Source: an uncultured Eubacteriales bacterium
Lineage (GTDB): Bacteria; Bacillota; Clostridia; Peptostreptococcales; Anaerovoracaceae
Direction of reading: 5' to 3'
Assembly: GCA_902796875.1 (NCBI GenBank)
Contig: CADBQT010000186.1
Location: 1 to 6,509, forward strand
DNA: 6,509 nt
Numbering within the stretch: the first letter of the stretch is position 1; each line of letters opens with the position of its first letter. The notes beneath the pieces are model-generated. The model saw only the letters and a program-made list of their open reading frames with translations. It had not been told where the DNA came from and ran no database searches. This document shows positions 1-5,732 of the stretch, piece after piece. The position numbers and the translations under genes are program-made.

Positions 1-1311
1 ATTCCCGTTTCCGCAGCCAGAGGAGACAATGTGGTCGACCCCTCCTCTGCCATGGACTGGTACGATGGACCGACCCTTCTGGCCCGCCTTCACGAGGCCG
101 ATGTCTCCCGGACAGGTGAGGACGAGGCTTTCGTCCTTCCCGTTCAGCGGGTCTGCCGGCCGGACGGGGATTACCGGGGCTATGAAGGCCAGATCGCTTC
201 CGGCACCGTCTCCTGCGGAGACATGGTCTATTCCGTACAGAGCCGGGAATCCGCCCAGGTCCGGTCCATCCTGAGAGCGGGGGAAGAAGCGGCCTCTGCC
301 TTTGCGGGAGATCCGGTCAGCATCACCCTGGACCGGGAGATCGACATCGCCCGGGGGGATGTGCTCGCCGGCGGCGGTCCCCTGCGGCTGACGGACACCT
401 TTGAAAGAAAGATCGTCTGGATGGAGGACGAACCCCTGTCCCTCACCCAGCTTTACTATCTGAAACTTGGCACCCACACCGTCCCGGTCAGCGTGTCGGA
501 GATCCGCTATCTGGAGGATCCGGCCACGGGAGAGCAGACGGAGGTCTCGGAGATCACAAAGAACCAGATCGCCCGTGTCGTGCTCAAGGCTTCCCGAAAG
601 CTGGCCTGCAGCCTGTTCGACGAGCTGCCGGAGATGGGCCGTTTCCTGCTGATCAACCGGGTCAGCCTCCAGACGTCCGCATGCGGCGTGGTGGAATACA
701 TCCCCTCCCGGGGACTGAACCTGACCTGGCAGAAGAGCGACCTTACCAGGCAGGACCGGTCGGGGAGCCTGGGGCAGAAGCCGGTGACCGTCTGGATGAC
801 CGGCCTCTCCGGTTCGGGGAAATCCTCTCTGGCCAACGCCGCCGAAGGACTTCTCCACGCCATGGGCCGGCACACCATGATCCTGGACGGAGACAACGTG
901 CGTATGGGGCTGAACAGCGACCTGAGCTTTTCCGGCGAGGACCGGGGAGAGAACATCCGCCGGATCGCCGAGGTGGCCCGGCTCATGAACGACGCCGGCC
1001 TCATCGTGCTCACCGCCTTCATCTCCCCCTACATCATCGACCGGGCAAAGGCAAAGGCCATCATCGGAGAAGACGCCTTCTTCGAAGTCCACGTGAACAC
1101 TCCTCTGGAGGTCTGCGAGGAGCGGGACGTGAAGGGGCTTTATTCCAAAGCGAGAAACGGAGAGATCGAAGAATTCACCGGGATCAGCAGTCCCTATGAA
1201 GAACCGGACGATGCGGATTTTACCATCGATACCAGCACCTGTTCCATCGAGGAGGCGGCCCGCCGCCTGGTGGAAGCCCTGGAAAACCGAAAGGAGAAAC
1301 AGCATGGATAG
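1..1311 (+). CDS. cysNC: Bifunctional sulfate adenylyltransferase subunit 1 / adenylylsulfate kinase (CysN-CysC fusion), 5' end missing
   Basis: This enzyme activates sulfate in the cytosol. The CysN part, with a separate CysD subunit, makes APS from sulfate and ATP, driven by GTP hydrolysis; the CysC part phosphorylates APS to PAPS. The reading frame is open to base 1, and the first visible residues (IPVSAARGDNV) are the end of the CysN GTPase domain, so the GTG at 31 is internal. 436 residues are visible; by comparison with full fusions of about 630, some 200 are missing, including the nucleotide-binding motifs of the GTPase. EF-Tu-like beta-barrel domains cover about residues 20-235, ending in a linker with WQKSDLTR. 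The kinase domain follows: P-loop GLSGSGKS (268-275), DGDNVR (296-301), FSGEDRGENIRR (310-321), TAFISPY (338-344), RDVKGLYSKAR (375-385) and FTGISSPYE (392-400). All main kinase motifs are intact. It overlaps the next gene by 8 bp, so the two are probably translationally coupled. In rhizobia the equivalent fusion is NodQ. Confidence 0.96.
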   Translation: MPVSAARGDNVVDPSSAMDWYDGPTLLARLHEADVSRTGEDEAFVLPVQRVCRPDGDYRGYEGQIASGTVSCGDMVYSVQSRESAQVRSILRAGEEAASAFAGDPVSITLDREIDIARGDVLAGGGPLRLTDTFERKIVWMEDEPLSLTQLYYLKLGTHTVPVSVSEIRYLEDPATGEQTEVSEITKNQIARVVLKASRKLACSLFDELPEMGRFLLINRVSLQTSACGVVEYIPSRGLNLTWQKSDLTRQDRSGSLGQKPVTVWMTGLSGSGKSSLANAAEGLLHAMGRHTMILDGDNVRMGLNSDLSFSGEDRGENIRRIAEVARLMNDAGLIVLTAFISPYIIDRAKAKAIIGEDAFFEVHVNTPLEVCEERDVKGLYSKARNGEIEEFTGISSPYEEPDDADFTIDTSTCSIEEAARRLVEALENRKEKQHG

Positions 1312-2056
1312 CAGCAGGTTCATCATGTTCATCGTCATCGGCTTTCTCGCCCAGATGATCGACGGAACACTGGGCATGGCCTACGGCGTGTCCAGCCGGA
1401 CCTTCCTCAAGACCGTGGCGGGACTCCCTTCGGCTCTGGCCAGCGCGGTGGTCCACGCCTCTGAGGTGCCCACCACCCTGGTCTCGGGCATCTCCCACTG
1501 GAAGCTGAAAAACGTCGACTTCAACCGGCTGAAGCAGCTGGTCATCCCCGGCATACTGGGGGGGATCATCGGCGCCTGGTTCCTGTCGGGAACGGGGGAC
1601 AAGCTTGAGCCTTTCATCGACATCTACCTGATCATCATGGGGATCATCATCCTGATCAAGGCCATCCGTCAGGGAGGCCGGAAGATCAATCTGGATCGGA
1701 TCATCTATCCCCTCGGATTCGCCGGCGGATTCTTCGACGCTGCAGGCGGCGGAGGCTGGGGTCCCATCGTCACCTCCACCATGACGGCGGCCGGCGACGA
1801 CGTGAAAAAGAGCATCGGCACGGTAAATACCGCCGAGTTCCTGGTGACCGTGGCGGAGACCACCACCTTCGTGGTGCTGATCCAGGACTTCATGTCCTAC
1901 AGCGGCATCATCCTGGCCATGATCATCGGCGGCGTGATCGCCGCCCCTCTGGCCGCATACCTTTGCACCAAACTGCCCACCCGGCCTCTGATGGCCGCCG
2001 TAGGCATTCTGATCATATCGCTGAACATCTGGAATCTGATTTCCTGTCTGTCTTAG
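1304..2056 (+). CDS. TauE/SafE-family sulfur-anion membrane transporter
   Basis: This is a 250-residue integral membrane protein of the TauE/SafE (DUF81) family, whose members move sulfite, sulfonates, sulfate or related anions across the cytoplasmic membrane. About eight hydrophobic segments are visible, near residues 6-27, 40-62, 76-96, 103-121, 134-155, 176-194, 198-220 and 228-246. The two family half-repeats show as FLAQMIDGTLGMAYG near the N-terminus and a glycine-rich FAGGFFDAAGGGGWGP at 139-154. The chosen start is ATG 1304, preceded by AAAGGAGA at 1290-1297; the frame runs further upstream, but that part encodes a non-hydrophobic Arg/Pro-rich stretch inside cysNC. The start lies inside the end of cysNC (8 bp overlap). 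Next to PAPS-forming and PAPS-using genes, sulfate uptake is a reasonable guess, as proposed for the TauE-like CysZ of Corynebacterium; sulfite export is the alternative. Direction and substrate cannot be read from the sequence. Confidence 0.9.
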   Translation: MDSSRFIMFIVIGFLAQMIDGTLGMAYGVSSRTFLKTVAGLPSALASAVVHASEVPTTLVSGISHWKLKNVDFNRLKQLVIPGILGGIIGAWFLSGTGDKLEPFIDIYLIIMGIIILIKAIRQGGRKINLDRIIYPLGFAGGFFDAAGGGGWGPIVTSTMTAAGDDVKKSIGTVNTAEFLVTVAETTTFVVLIQDFMSYSGIILAMIIGGVIAAPLAAYLCTKLPTRPLMAAVGILIISLNIWNLISCLS

Positions 2057-2068
2057 GAGGAGGGGCTT
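2055..2068 (+). promoter_or_regulatory. Strong Shine-Dalgarno overlapping the transporter stop codon
   Basis: AGGAGGAGGGG (2055-2065) begins within the TAG stop of the transporter gene (2054-2056) and leaves 5 nt between its second AGGAGG (2058-2063) and the TTG at 2069. It decides the sulfotransferase start, because no ATG follows at a suitable distance, and it suggests re-initiation or coupling from the upstream gene. Confidence 0.75.
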
Positions 2069-2893
2069 TTGGCTAATCGTAGGGAAAAACGAGGATTGAT
2101 CCAACAGGGCAGAATGGGTTGGCGCACCCTGCGCTTTTATGGTTTTCTGATGAAAAAAGACGCCCTCGCCAACTCCACGGATTACATCCGGAGCGGCCAT
2201 CTCTGGCATCTGGATCCCAATCTCATGTTTCCCCTGTACTTTTCCCCTCCCGGATGCGGGGCGGCTTACCTTGAGATCTCCAAGAACGCCTGCTCCTCCG
2301 TGAAAGTGTCCATGCTGAAGGAAGATGTCCCCGACGATTACTCCATCCATCACACCGACGCCCGACCGGATTATTATCGGCGCGGCCTGGAGGATTCCGA
2401 TCTGTTCCGCTTCACCTTCGTGCGCAATCCCTTCGATCGACTGGTCTCCTGCTACGAGAGCAAATACCATGTGGACAAGGATGTCTATAAGAAAGATCAT
2501 CTGGATTTCGACGACTATCTGGACGGCTATCTGGCGGAAGACCGGGGTTTCGAGGATTTCATCCACAGGATCGTTCACATCCCGCCCCGGCTGATGGATC
2601 GTCACTTCGCGCCTCAGTCCCTGTATGTATACCAGAAGGACGGGACCCCCAGAGTGGACTTCATCGGATCCTATGAAAACATGGCGGAAGAGTATGAGCC
2701 CATCCGGGAAAAGTATGACTTCGATCCCCTTCCCCGGTACAACGTGACCAACAAGCCGGACTGGCGGGACTACTATACCCTGAAGACCGCCCGCATGGTC
2801 CACCGGAAGTTCCGGCGGGACTTCCGCTTCTTCGACTACGAGGAGAGCTACCGGGATCTGATCGCCTATCTCAAGAAAAAAGGATCCCGCTGA
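2069..2893 (+). CDS. PAPS-dependent sulfotransferase, Sulfotransfer_2 (carbohydrate sulfotransferase-like) family
   Basis: This 274-residue enzyme would transfer the sulfuryl group of PAPS to a hydroxyl or amine acceptor. Family signatures are clear. A 5'-phosphosulfate-binding loop-like segment is EISKNACSSVK (69-79). The 3'-phosphate-binding segment is FTFVRNPFDRLVSCYESK (115-132), with the expected Arg119 and Ser127. Further family-like blocks are DRHFAPQSLYVY (177-188), DFIGSYENMAEEY (197-209) and the Tyr/Arg-rich C-terminal YYTLKTARMVHRKFRRDFRFF (235-255). The closest pattern is that of the chondroitin/HNK-1/dermatan sulfotransferases, but there is no N-terminal membrane anchor or signal peptide, so it should be cytosolic. 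The start is TTG 2069, chosen for its strong Shine-Dalgarno and 12 bp spacing. It follows cysNC and the transporter, so it is probably supplied with PAPS by the first gene. The acceptor is unknown; a capsule or exopolysaccharide sugar, a lipid-linked sugar or a small molecule are all possible. Confidence 0.9.
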   Translation: MANRREKRGLIQQGRMGWRTLRFYGFLMKKDALANSTDYIRSGHLWHLDPNLMFPLYFSPPGCGAAYLEISKNACSSVKVSMLKEDVPDDYSIHHTDARPDYYRRGLEDSDLFRFTFVRNPFDRLVSCYESKYHVDKDVYKKDHLDFDDYLDGYLAEDRGFEDFIHRIVHIPPRLMDRHFAPQSLYVYQKDGTPRVDFIGSYENMAEEYEPIREKYDFDPLPRYNVTNKPDWRDYYTLKTARMVHRKFRRDFRFFDYEESYRDLIAYLKKKGSR

Positions 2894-2918
2894 TCATTTC
2901 ATGATCATTTCAGGATCC
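2882..2918. repeat. Nested palindromes with a tandem 11-bp repeat at a convergent gene junction
   Basis: TGATCATTTCA occurs twice back to back (2891-2901 and 2902-2912). The first copy supplies the sulfotransferase stop (TGA 2891-2893), the second the dus stop on the other strand (2905-2907). The two TGATCA palindromes can pair with each other (6 bp, 5-nt loop), and outer GGATCC copies (2882-2887, 2913-2918) can extend the structure across an internal loop. It could act as a weak bidirectional transcription barrier, but there is no T-tract, so calling it a terminator is inference. Confidence 0.5.
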
Positions 2919-3906
2919 CCCGGATCACCCGCTTCATCTCATCCACGTCCGTGATCGTATTGATCTGCCGGCGAAGCCCTGCGGCTCCCGGCATTCCTTT
3001 TATGTACCATCCCACGTGCTTTCGCATCTCCCGGACGGCGGTGTCTTCCCCTTTATCTTCGCTGACCAGATCGATATGGCGAATGAGCATCCCGATCCGC
3101 TCCTCTCTTCCGGGAGGTTCTGGCAAAGGCTCGCCCCTCCACAGGGCTCTGGCCTCCCGAAAGATCCAGGGGTTACCCAGAGCGCCCCGGGCGATCATCA
3201 CCCCGTCGCATCCGGTCTGCTCCATCATATCCAAGGCATCCCGGCCGCAAAGGACATCCCCGTTTCCGATCACCGGGATCCGAAGGGCTGCCTTGACTCT
3301 CCCGATGGCGTCCCAGTCCGCCTGACCTTCGTAGTACTGTTCCCTGGTCCGGCCGTGGACCGTCACGGCAGCCGCTCCCGCAGCCTCCGCCGCCCGGGCC
3401 GCCTCCACGGCGCAGTCCTCATCCCGGCCGAAGCCTCTGCGGATCTTCACTGTCACCGGACAGGACGCCGCCTTCACCATGGCCTCCGTCACGTCGAAGA
3501 GAAGATCCAGATCCTTCAAAAGGGCCGAGCCCTCTCCGTTCTTGACGATCTTGGGGACGGGACATCCGGCGTTCAGGTCGAAGAGAACGGGGCGCCGGTC
3601 GTTGACGTAACCGGGCCAGCTTTCCTTCCCGGAGAGGATGCTCACCGCGTGGGCCATGATCTTCGGCTCGCTGCCAAAGAGCTGATAGGCCACCGGCCCT
3701 TCCTCTTCCCCGATCTCCAGGAGCCTGGCCGTCTTCCGGTCCCCGTACCAAAGGCCCTTGCCGCTGACCATCTCCGTATACGTCAAAGAAGCCCCGGCTT
3801 CCCAGCAGAGGCTTCGCATGGCTTTGTCCGTGATCCCCGCCAGGGGGGCCAGAACAAAGGGATATTCCAGACTGACGTTACCGATATTTAAGTTCGCTTT
3901 CTTCAT
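2905..3906 (-). CDS. dusB: tRNA-dihydrouridine synthase, DusB type
   Basis: This FMN- and NADPH-dependent enzyme reduces specific uridines in the tRNA D-loop to dihydrouridine. The 333-residue length fits the family. An (alpha/beta)8 barrel is indicated by PLAGITD (21-27, FMN contact), YTEMVSGKG (43-51), [10 protein letters not shown] (72-81), and [20 protein letters not shown] (111-130) with catalytic Cys115. These are followed by VKIRRGF (153-159), [15 protein letters not shown] (184-198), GNGDV (214-218) and [12 protein letters not shown] (238-249). A C-terminal helical domain contains [14 protein letters not shown] (295-308). The start is ATG at 3904-3906, with an AGGTGG-like site about 7 nt upstream; the frame extends to 4014, but that part lies within coaX and is not Dus-like. 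The start overlaps the end of coaX by 29 bp, so the two are probably co-transcribed and coupled. DusB rather than another Dus class is judged from the motif pattern. Confidence 0.94.
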   Translation of the reverse strand: MKKANLNIGNVSLEYPFVLAPLAGITDKAMRSLCWEAGASLTYTEMVSGKGLWYGDRKTARLLEIGEEEGPVAYQLFGSEPKIMAHAVSILSGKESWPGYVNDRRPVLFDLNAGCPVPKIVKNGEGSALLKDLDLLFDVTEAMVKAASCPVTVKIRRGFGRDEDCAVEAARAAEAAGAAAVTVHGRTREQYYEGQADWDAIGRVKAALRIPVIGNGDVLCGRDALDMMEQTGCDGVMIARGALGNPWIFREARALWRGEPLPEPPGREERIGMLIRHIDLVSEDKGEDTAVREMRKHVGWYIKGMPGAAGLRRQINTITDVDEMKRVIRGILK

Positions 3907-4738
3907 AATCCGCCACCTGTTTGCGGACGTCTTCCGTGGACAAGGGCCGGCGCTTGCTCTTGTTCTTCCGATAGAGGATCTCCAGTCCCTCCAGGGTGAG
4001 CATCTTATCCACATAGTCGATGCAGTCGATCCCGCTGTCGATGAGGCTGGCCAGACCGCCGGTGGCGATCACCACCGGTTCCTTGCCGGACTCGGTGCAG
4101 GCCTTCAGTTCTTCCTTCATCCGGCGGACGATGTAGTCCACCATCCCCATGTGACCGTAGACCAGGCCGGACTGCATGCTGCTGTTGGTGCTTTTGCAGA
4201 TCACGGAGCCTGGAGCCTCCAGATCGACTCGGGGGAGTTTGGCGGTCTTCTCGAACAGGGCGTCGGAGGAGATCTTCAGACCCGGGGCGATGGTCCCGCC
4301 CAGGTACTCGGCGTTCTCCGTGACGGCGCAGAAGGTGGTTGCGGTGCCCAGATCGATGATGATCAAGGGCCCACCATATTTCTCGATTGCCGCCGCCGCG
4401 TTGACGATCCGGTCAGCGCCCACCTGCTTGGGGTTGTCGTATTTGATCACCAGGCCGGTCTTGATCCCCGGTCCGATGACGATGGCCTTCCGGCGGAAAT
4501 ACTTGATGGAAAGATGTTGGAGCGTGTACAGGATCGACGGTACGACGGTGGCAATGATCACATCGCTCACGTCCTCCGGATCCAGCTCCTGATACTGAAA
4601 CAGCTGATTGATGATCATGCCGTACTCGTCGGCGCTCTTGCGGATGTCGGTTTCCAGTCTCCAGTTGGTGACCAGTTTCCCGTCCCGAAAGACACCCAGT
4701 ACGATGTTTGTGTTTCCTACGTCAAAAGCCAGTAGCAT
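3878..4738 (-). CDS. coaX: Type III pantothenate kinase (CoaX)
   Basis: This enzyme phosphorylates pantothenate with ATP, the first step of coenzyme A synthesis. Type III enzymes belong to the ASKHA fold, need a monovalent cation and are not inhibited by CoA. Visible signatures are DVGNTN (6-11, first phosphate loop), GxKTG (91-95), GADR (107-110, with the catalytic Asp), DLGTATT (129-135), GGTIAPGL (147-154), GLVYG (191-195), ATGGLA (225-230) and LTLEGL (248-253). At 286 residues it is some 25-30 longer than many CoaX proteins; the extra part is a charged tail (about 258-286) rich in Lys, Arg and Glu that runs into the dus start. The ATG at 4736-4738 has a strong GGGGAGGT Shine-Dalgarno. It is probably the first gene of a two-gene coaX-dus unit, just downstream of the decarboxylase operon's terminator. 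CoA supply could matter to the neighbouring CoA-ester enzymes, though adjacency alone does not show that. Confidence 0.95.
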   Translation of the reverse strand: MLLAFDVGNTNIVLGVFRDGKLVTNWRLETDIRKSADEYGMIINQLFQYQELDPEDVSDVIIATVVPSILYTLQHLSIKYFRRKAIVIGPGIKTGLVIKYDNPKQVGADRIVNAAAAIEKYGGPLIIIDLGTATTFCAVTENAEYLGGTIAPGLKISSDALFEKTAKLPRVDLEAPGSVICKSTNSSMQSGLVYGHMGMVDYIVRRMKEELKACTESGKEPVVIATGGLASLIDSGIDCIDYVDKMLTLEGLEILYRKNKSKRRPLSTEDVRKQVADYEESELKYR

Positions 4739-4742
4739 GCTT

Positions 4743-4750
4743 ACCTCCCC
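4743..4750 (-). promoter_or_regulatory. Ribosome binding site of coaX
   Basis: On the minus strand GGGGAGGT lies 4 nt before the coaX ATG. Its 5' edge directly touches the foot of the hairpin at 4751-4784, so access to it may depend on that structure. Confidence 0.75.
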
Positions 4751-4784
4751 GGGCTTTTCTGCTGGTCCGCCAGTCAGAAAGCCC
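4751..4784 (-). promoter_or_regulatory. Stable hairpin in the coaX 5' leader, next to the Shine-Dalgarno
   Basis: The arms 4751-4765 and 4770-4784 form 14 base pairs around a 4-nt loop (4766-4769), interrupted only by single unpaired bases at 4755 and 4774. In the minus-strand transcript there is no U-tract after it; instead the coaX Shine-Dalgarno follows at once. It may protect or stabilise the 5' end of coaX mRNA, or modulate initiation. It matches no riboswitch class I recognise. The pairing is seen directly; the function is inferred. Confidence 0.55.
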
Positions 4785-4800
4785 CATCTTCGGTTTCGTG

Positions 4801-4825
4801 AAAAGGGCGGCTGAAAAAGCCGCCC
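4801..4825 (-). terminator. Rho-independent terminator of the decarboxylase operon
   Basis: Read on the minus strand, a perfect 8-bp GC-rich stem (arms 4818-4825 and 4805-4812) with a 5-nt loop is followed at once by TTTT (4801-4804). It lies 35 nt after the biotin carrier stop codon. On the plus strand no T-tract follows, so the orientation is minus. The T-tract is short, so some read-through into coaX is possible. Confidence 0.82.
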
Positions 4826-4860
4826 CTATTGTATCATATCCTCGCCTGTTGGCAAGATGT

Positions 4861-5262
4861 TTACTTGAAGGTCATCAGCGTATCGCCGGAGTTGACGGAT
4901 GCGCCCTTGGCCACCGGAATGGATGCCACCGTGCCGTCTGCCGGAGCGGTGATCTCGTTCTCCATCTTCATGGCTTCCAGGATCAGGACGACCTGACCGG
5001 CCGTAACGGCCGCGCCCTCTGCCACTTTCACATCCAGGACCGTTCCCGGCATGGGAGCGGTGATGGCGCCGGCTCCGCCGGCTGCTGCTGCGGGAGCGGG
5101 TGCCGCTGCCGGAGCTGCGGGAGCTGCTGCCGGTGCTGCGGGGGCTGCTGCGGGAGCAGGTGCTGCTGCCGGTGCTGCCGGCGCTGCGGAGGGTGCTCCG
5201 CCCGCTTCTTCGACTTCTACTGCATATGTGGTTCCATTGACTGTGATGTTATACTTTTTCAT
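4861..5262 (-). CDS. Biotin carboxyl carrier protein of a sodium-pumping decarboxylase (MmdC/GcdC-like)
   Basis: This 133-residue protein carries the biotin that accepts CO2 from the carboxyltransferase and delivers it to the membrane decarboxylase subunit. It has a short N-terminal part (1-20, starting MKKYNITVNGTTY), an Ala/Pro-rich flexible linker (about 22-66), and a biotinyl/lipoyl domain (67-133) with the biotin attachment motif EAMKMEN (96-102). The biotinylated residue is Lys99, 34 residues before the C-terminus, as is usual. The start is ATG 5260-5262 with AGGAAAGGA upstream; the frame extends to 5346, but that part overlaps the end of the OadG-like gene and does not fit the family. 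It is the last gene before a terminator. A carrier for acetyl-CoA carboxylase (AccB) has similar motifs, but the linker and neighbours favour the decarboxylase role. Confidence 0.93.
   Translation of the reverse strand: MKKYNITVNGTTYAVEVEEAGGAPSAAPAAPAAAPAPAAAPAAPAAAPAAPAAAPAPAAAAGGAGAITAPMPGTVLDVKVAEGAAVTAGQVVLILEAMKMENEITAPADGTVASIPVAKGASVNSGDTLMTFK
5083..5181 (-). repeat. Ala/Pro-coding tandem repeat in the biotin carrier linker
   Basis: This stretch encodes residues 28-60 as a 13-residue unit (PAAPAAAPAPAAA), a 7-residue partial unit (PAAPAAA) and the 13-residue unit again. The DNA is an imperfect GCT/GCC/GCA repeat. Such linkers let the biotin arm swing between subunits. The near-identical units make length variation by slippage likely. 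Confidence 0.8.
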
Positions 5263-5297
5263 TCTCGTGCATCCTTTCCTACGGGTTATCCCTTCGA

Positions 5298-5720
5298 TTA
5301 CATCTTCCTGGTATCCATCCGATCGCTGTTGGCGGCGCTTGCCCATGGGGTCATATCCCCGGACAGGCGGGTGATCCTGCGCACCACCAGATTGTCCGCG
5401 CTTCCGCCTTCTGCGGCGGCGATGGCCGCGGCGATCACGGCGATCAGACTGTCATCCGACGCTTCCCCAGCAGGAGCCGCCTTGGTCTCTGCCGCCGCCG
5501 CTGCGGGCGCTGCCGCCTCGGCCGCCGGTTTCTTCCGGGTCGCGCCCATGGCTCTGCCCATGATGGCGATGAAGATCCAGATGAGGATCAGTACGGTGAA
5601 CGTGATCCCCAGGCCCATGATCATGGTGATGGTCGAGCCCAGCATCTTCTCCCCGAAGGACAGGCTGTGTATGGTTTCCGGATCTCTGAACAGATCCATT
5701 AAACTCTCTTGTCCGTTCAT
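5298..5720 (-). CDS. OadG-like small membrane subunit of a sodium-pumping decarboxylase
   Basis: This 140-residue protein resembles the gamma/delta subunits (OadG, MmdD, GcdD) that anchor the carboxyltransferase to the membrane beta subunit. Residues 1-26 are polar. One strong membrane helix covers about 27-54, followed by a basic stop-transfer patch (ATRKK, 60-64). An Ala/Pro/Glu-rich linker runs to about 88, then the short conserved-looking SLIAVIAAAIAAAEG (91-105), and the tail has ITRLSGDMTPW (116-126) and ends in RMDTRKM. The ATG at 5718-5720 has a good AGGAGGT (5728-5734) that overlaps the stop codon of the upstream carboxyltransferase gene, which suggests coupling. The gap to the biotin carrier gene is 35 bp. 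The family is poorly conserved in sequence, so the call rests on topology, composition and position between the alpha and biotin carrier genes. Confidence 0.85.
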   Translation of the reverse strand: MNGQESLMDLFRDPETIHSLSFGEKMLGSTITMIMGLGITFTVLILIWIFIAIMGRAMGATRKKPAAEAAAPAAAAAETKAAPAGEASDDSLIAVIAAAIAAAEGGSADNLVVRRITRLSGDMTPWASAANSDRMDTRKM

Positions 5721-5732
5721 TCACCTTACCTC

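Noticed and set aside
31..1311. GTG at 31 as a true start of the first gene
   Set aside because: The ten codons before it (IPVSAARGDN) continue the CysN family sequence to the window edge, so the gene is cut by the window and GTG is an internal Val codon.
1220..2803. A 527-codon open frame on the minus strand opposite the transporter and sulfotransferase genes
   Set aside because: It covers parts of three well-supported plus-strand genes; the His/Gly/Asp-rich, low-complexity product resembles no family and looks like a GC-bias shadow of the real frames.
3016..3891. Long plus-strand frame opposite dus
   Set aside because: It is antisense to a gene with all catalytic motifs of dihydrouridine synthases, and its product is a Pro/His/Arg-rich sequence without recognisable domains.
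3758..4735. 325-codon plus-strand frame opposite coaX
   Set aside because: It mirrors almost exactly the extent of coaX, whose motifs are complete; the plus-strand product has no family resemblance and no ribosome binding site that stands out.
4751..4784. A second rho-independent terminator, for either strand
   Set aside because: Neither side of the stem is followed by a T-tract in the reading direction; the minus side runs straight into a Shine-Dalgarno.
4739..4860. Riboswitch in the coaX leader
   Set aside because: Only two simple hairpins are present, in about 120 bases, one of them the upstream operon's terminator; no known aptamer core could be recognised.
5083..5181. Repeat considered as a CRISPR array or minisatellite element
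   Set aside because: The units are short, imperfect, without spacers, and in frame within a coding linker of a kind typical for biotin carriers.
5051..5374. Plus-strand frame encoding a Gly/Ala repeat protein
   Set aside because: It is the complement of the Ala/Pro linker repeat of the biotin carrier; the repeat itself creates the open frame.
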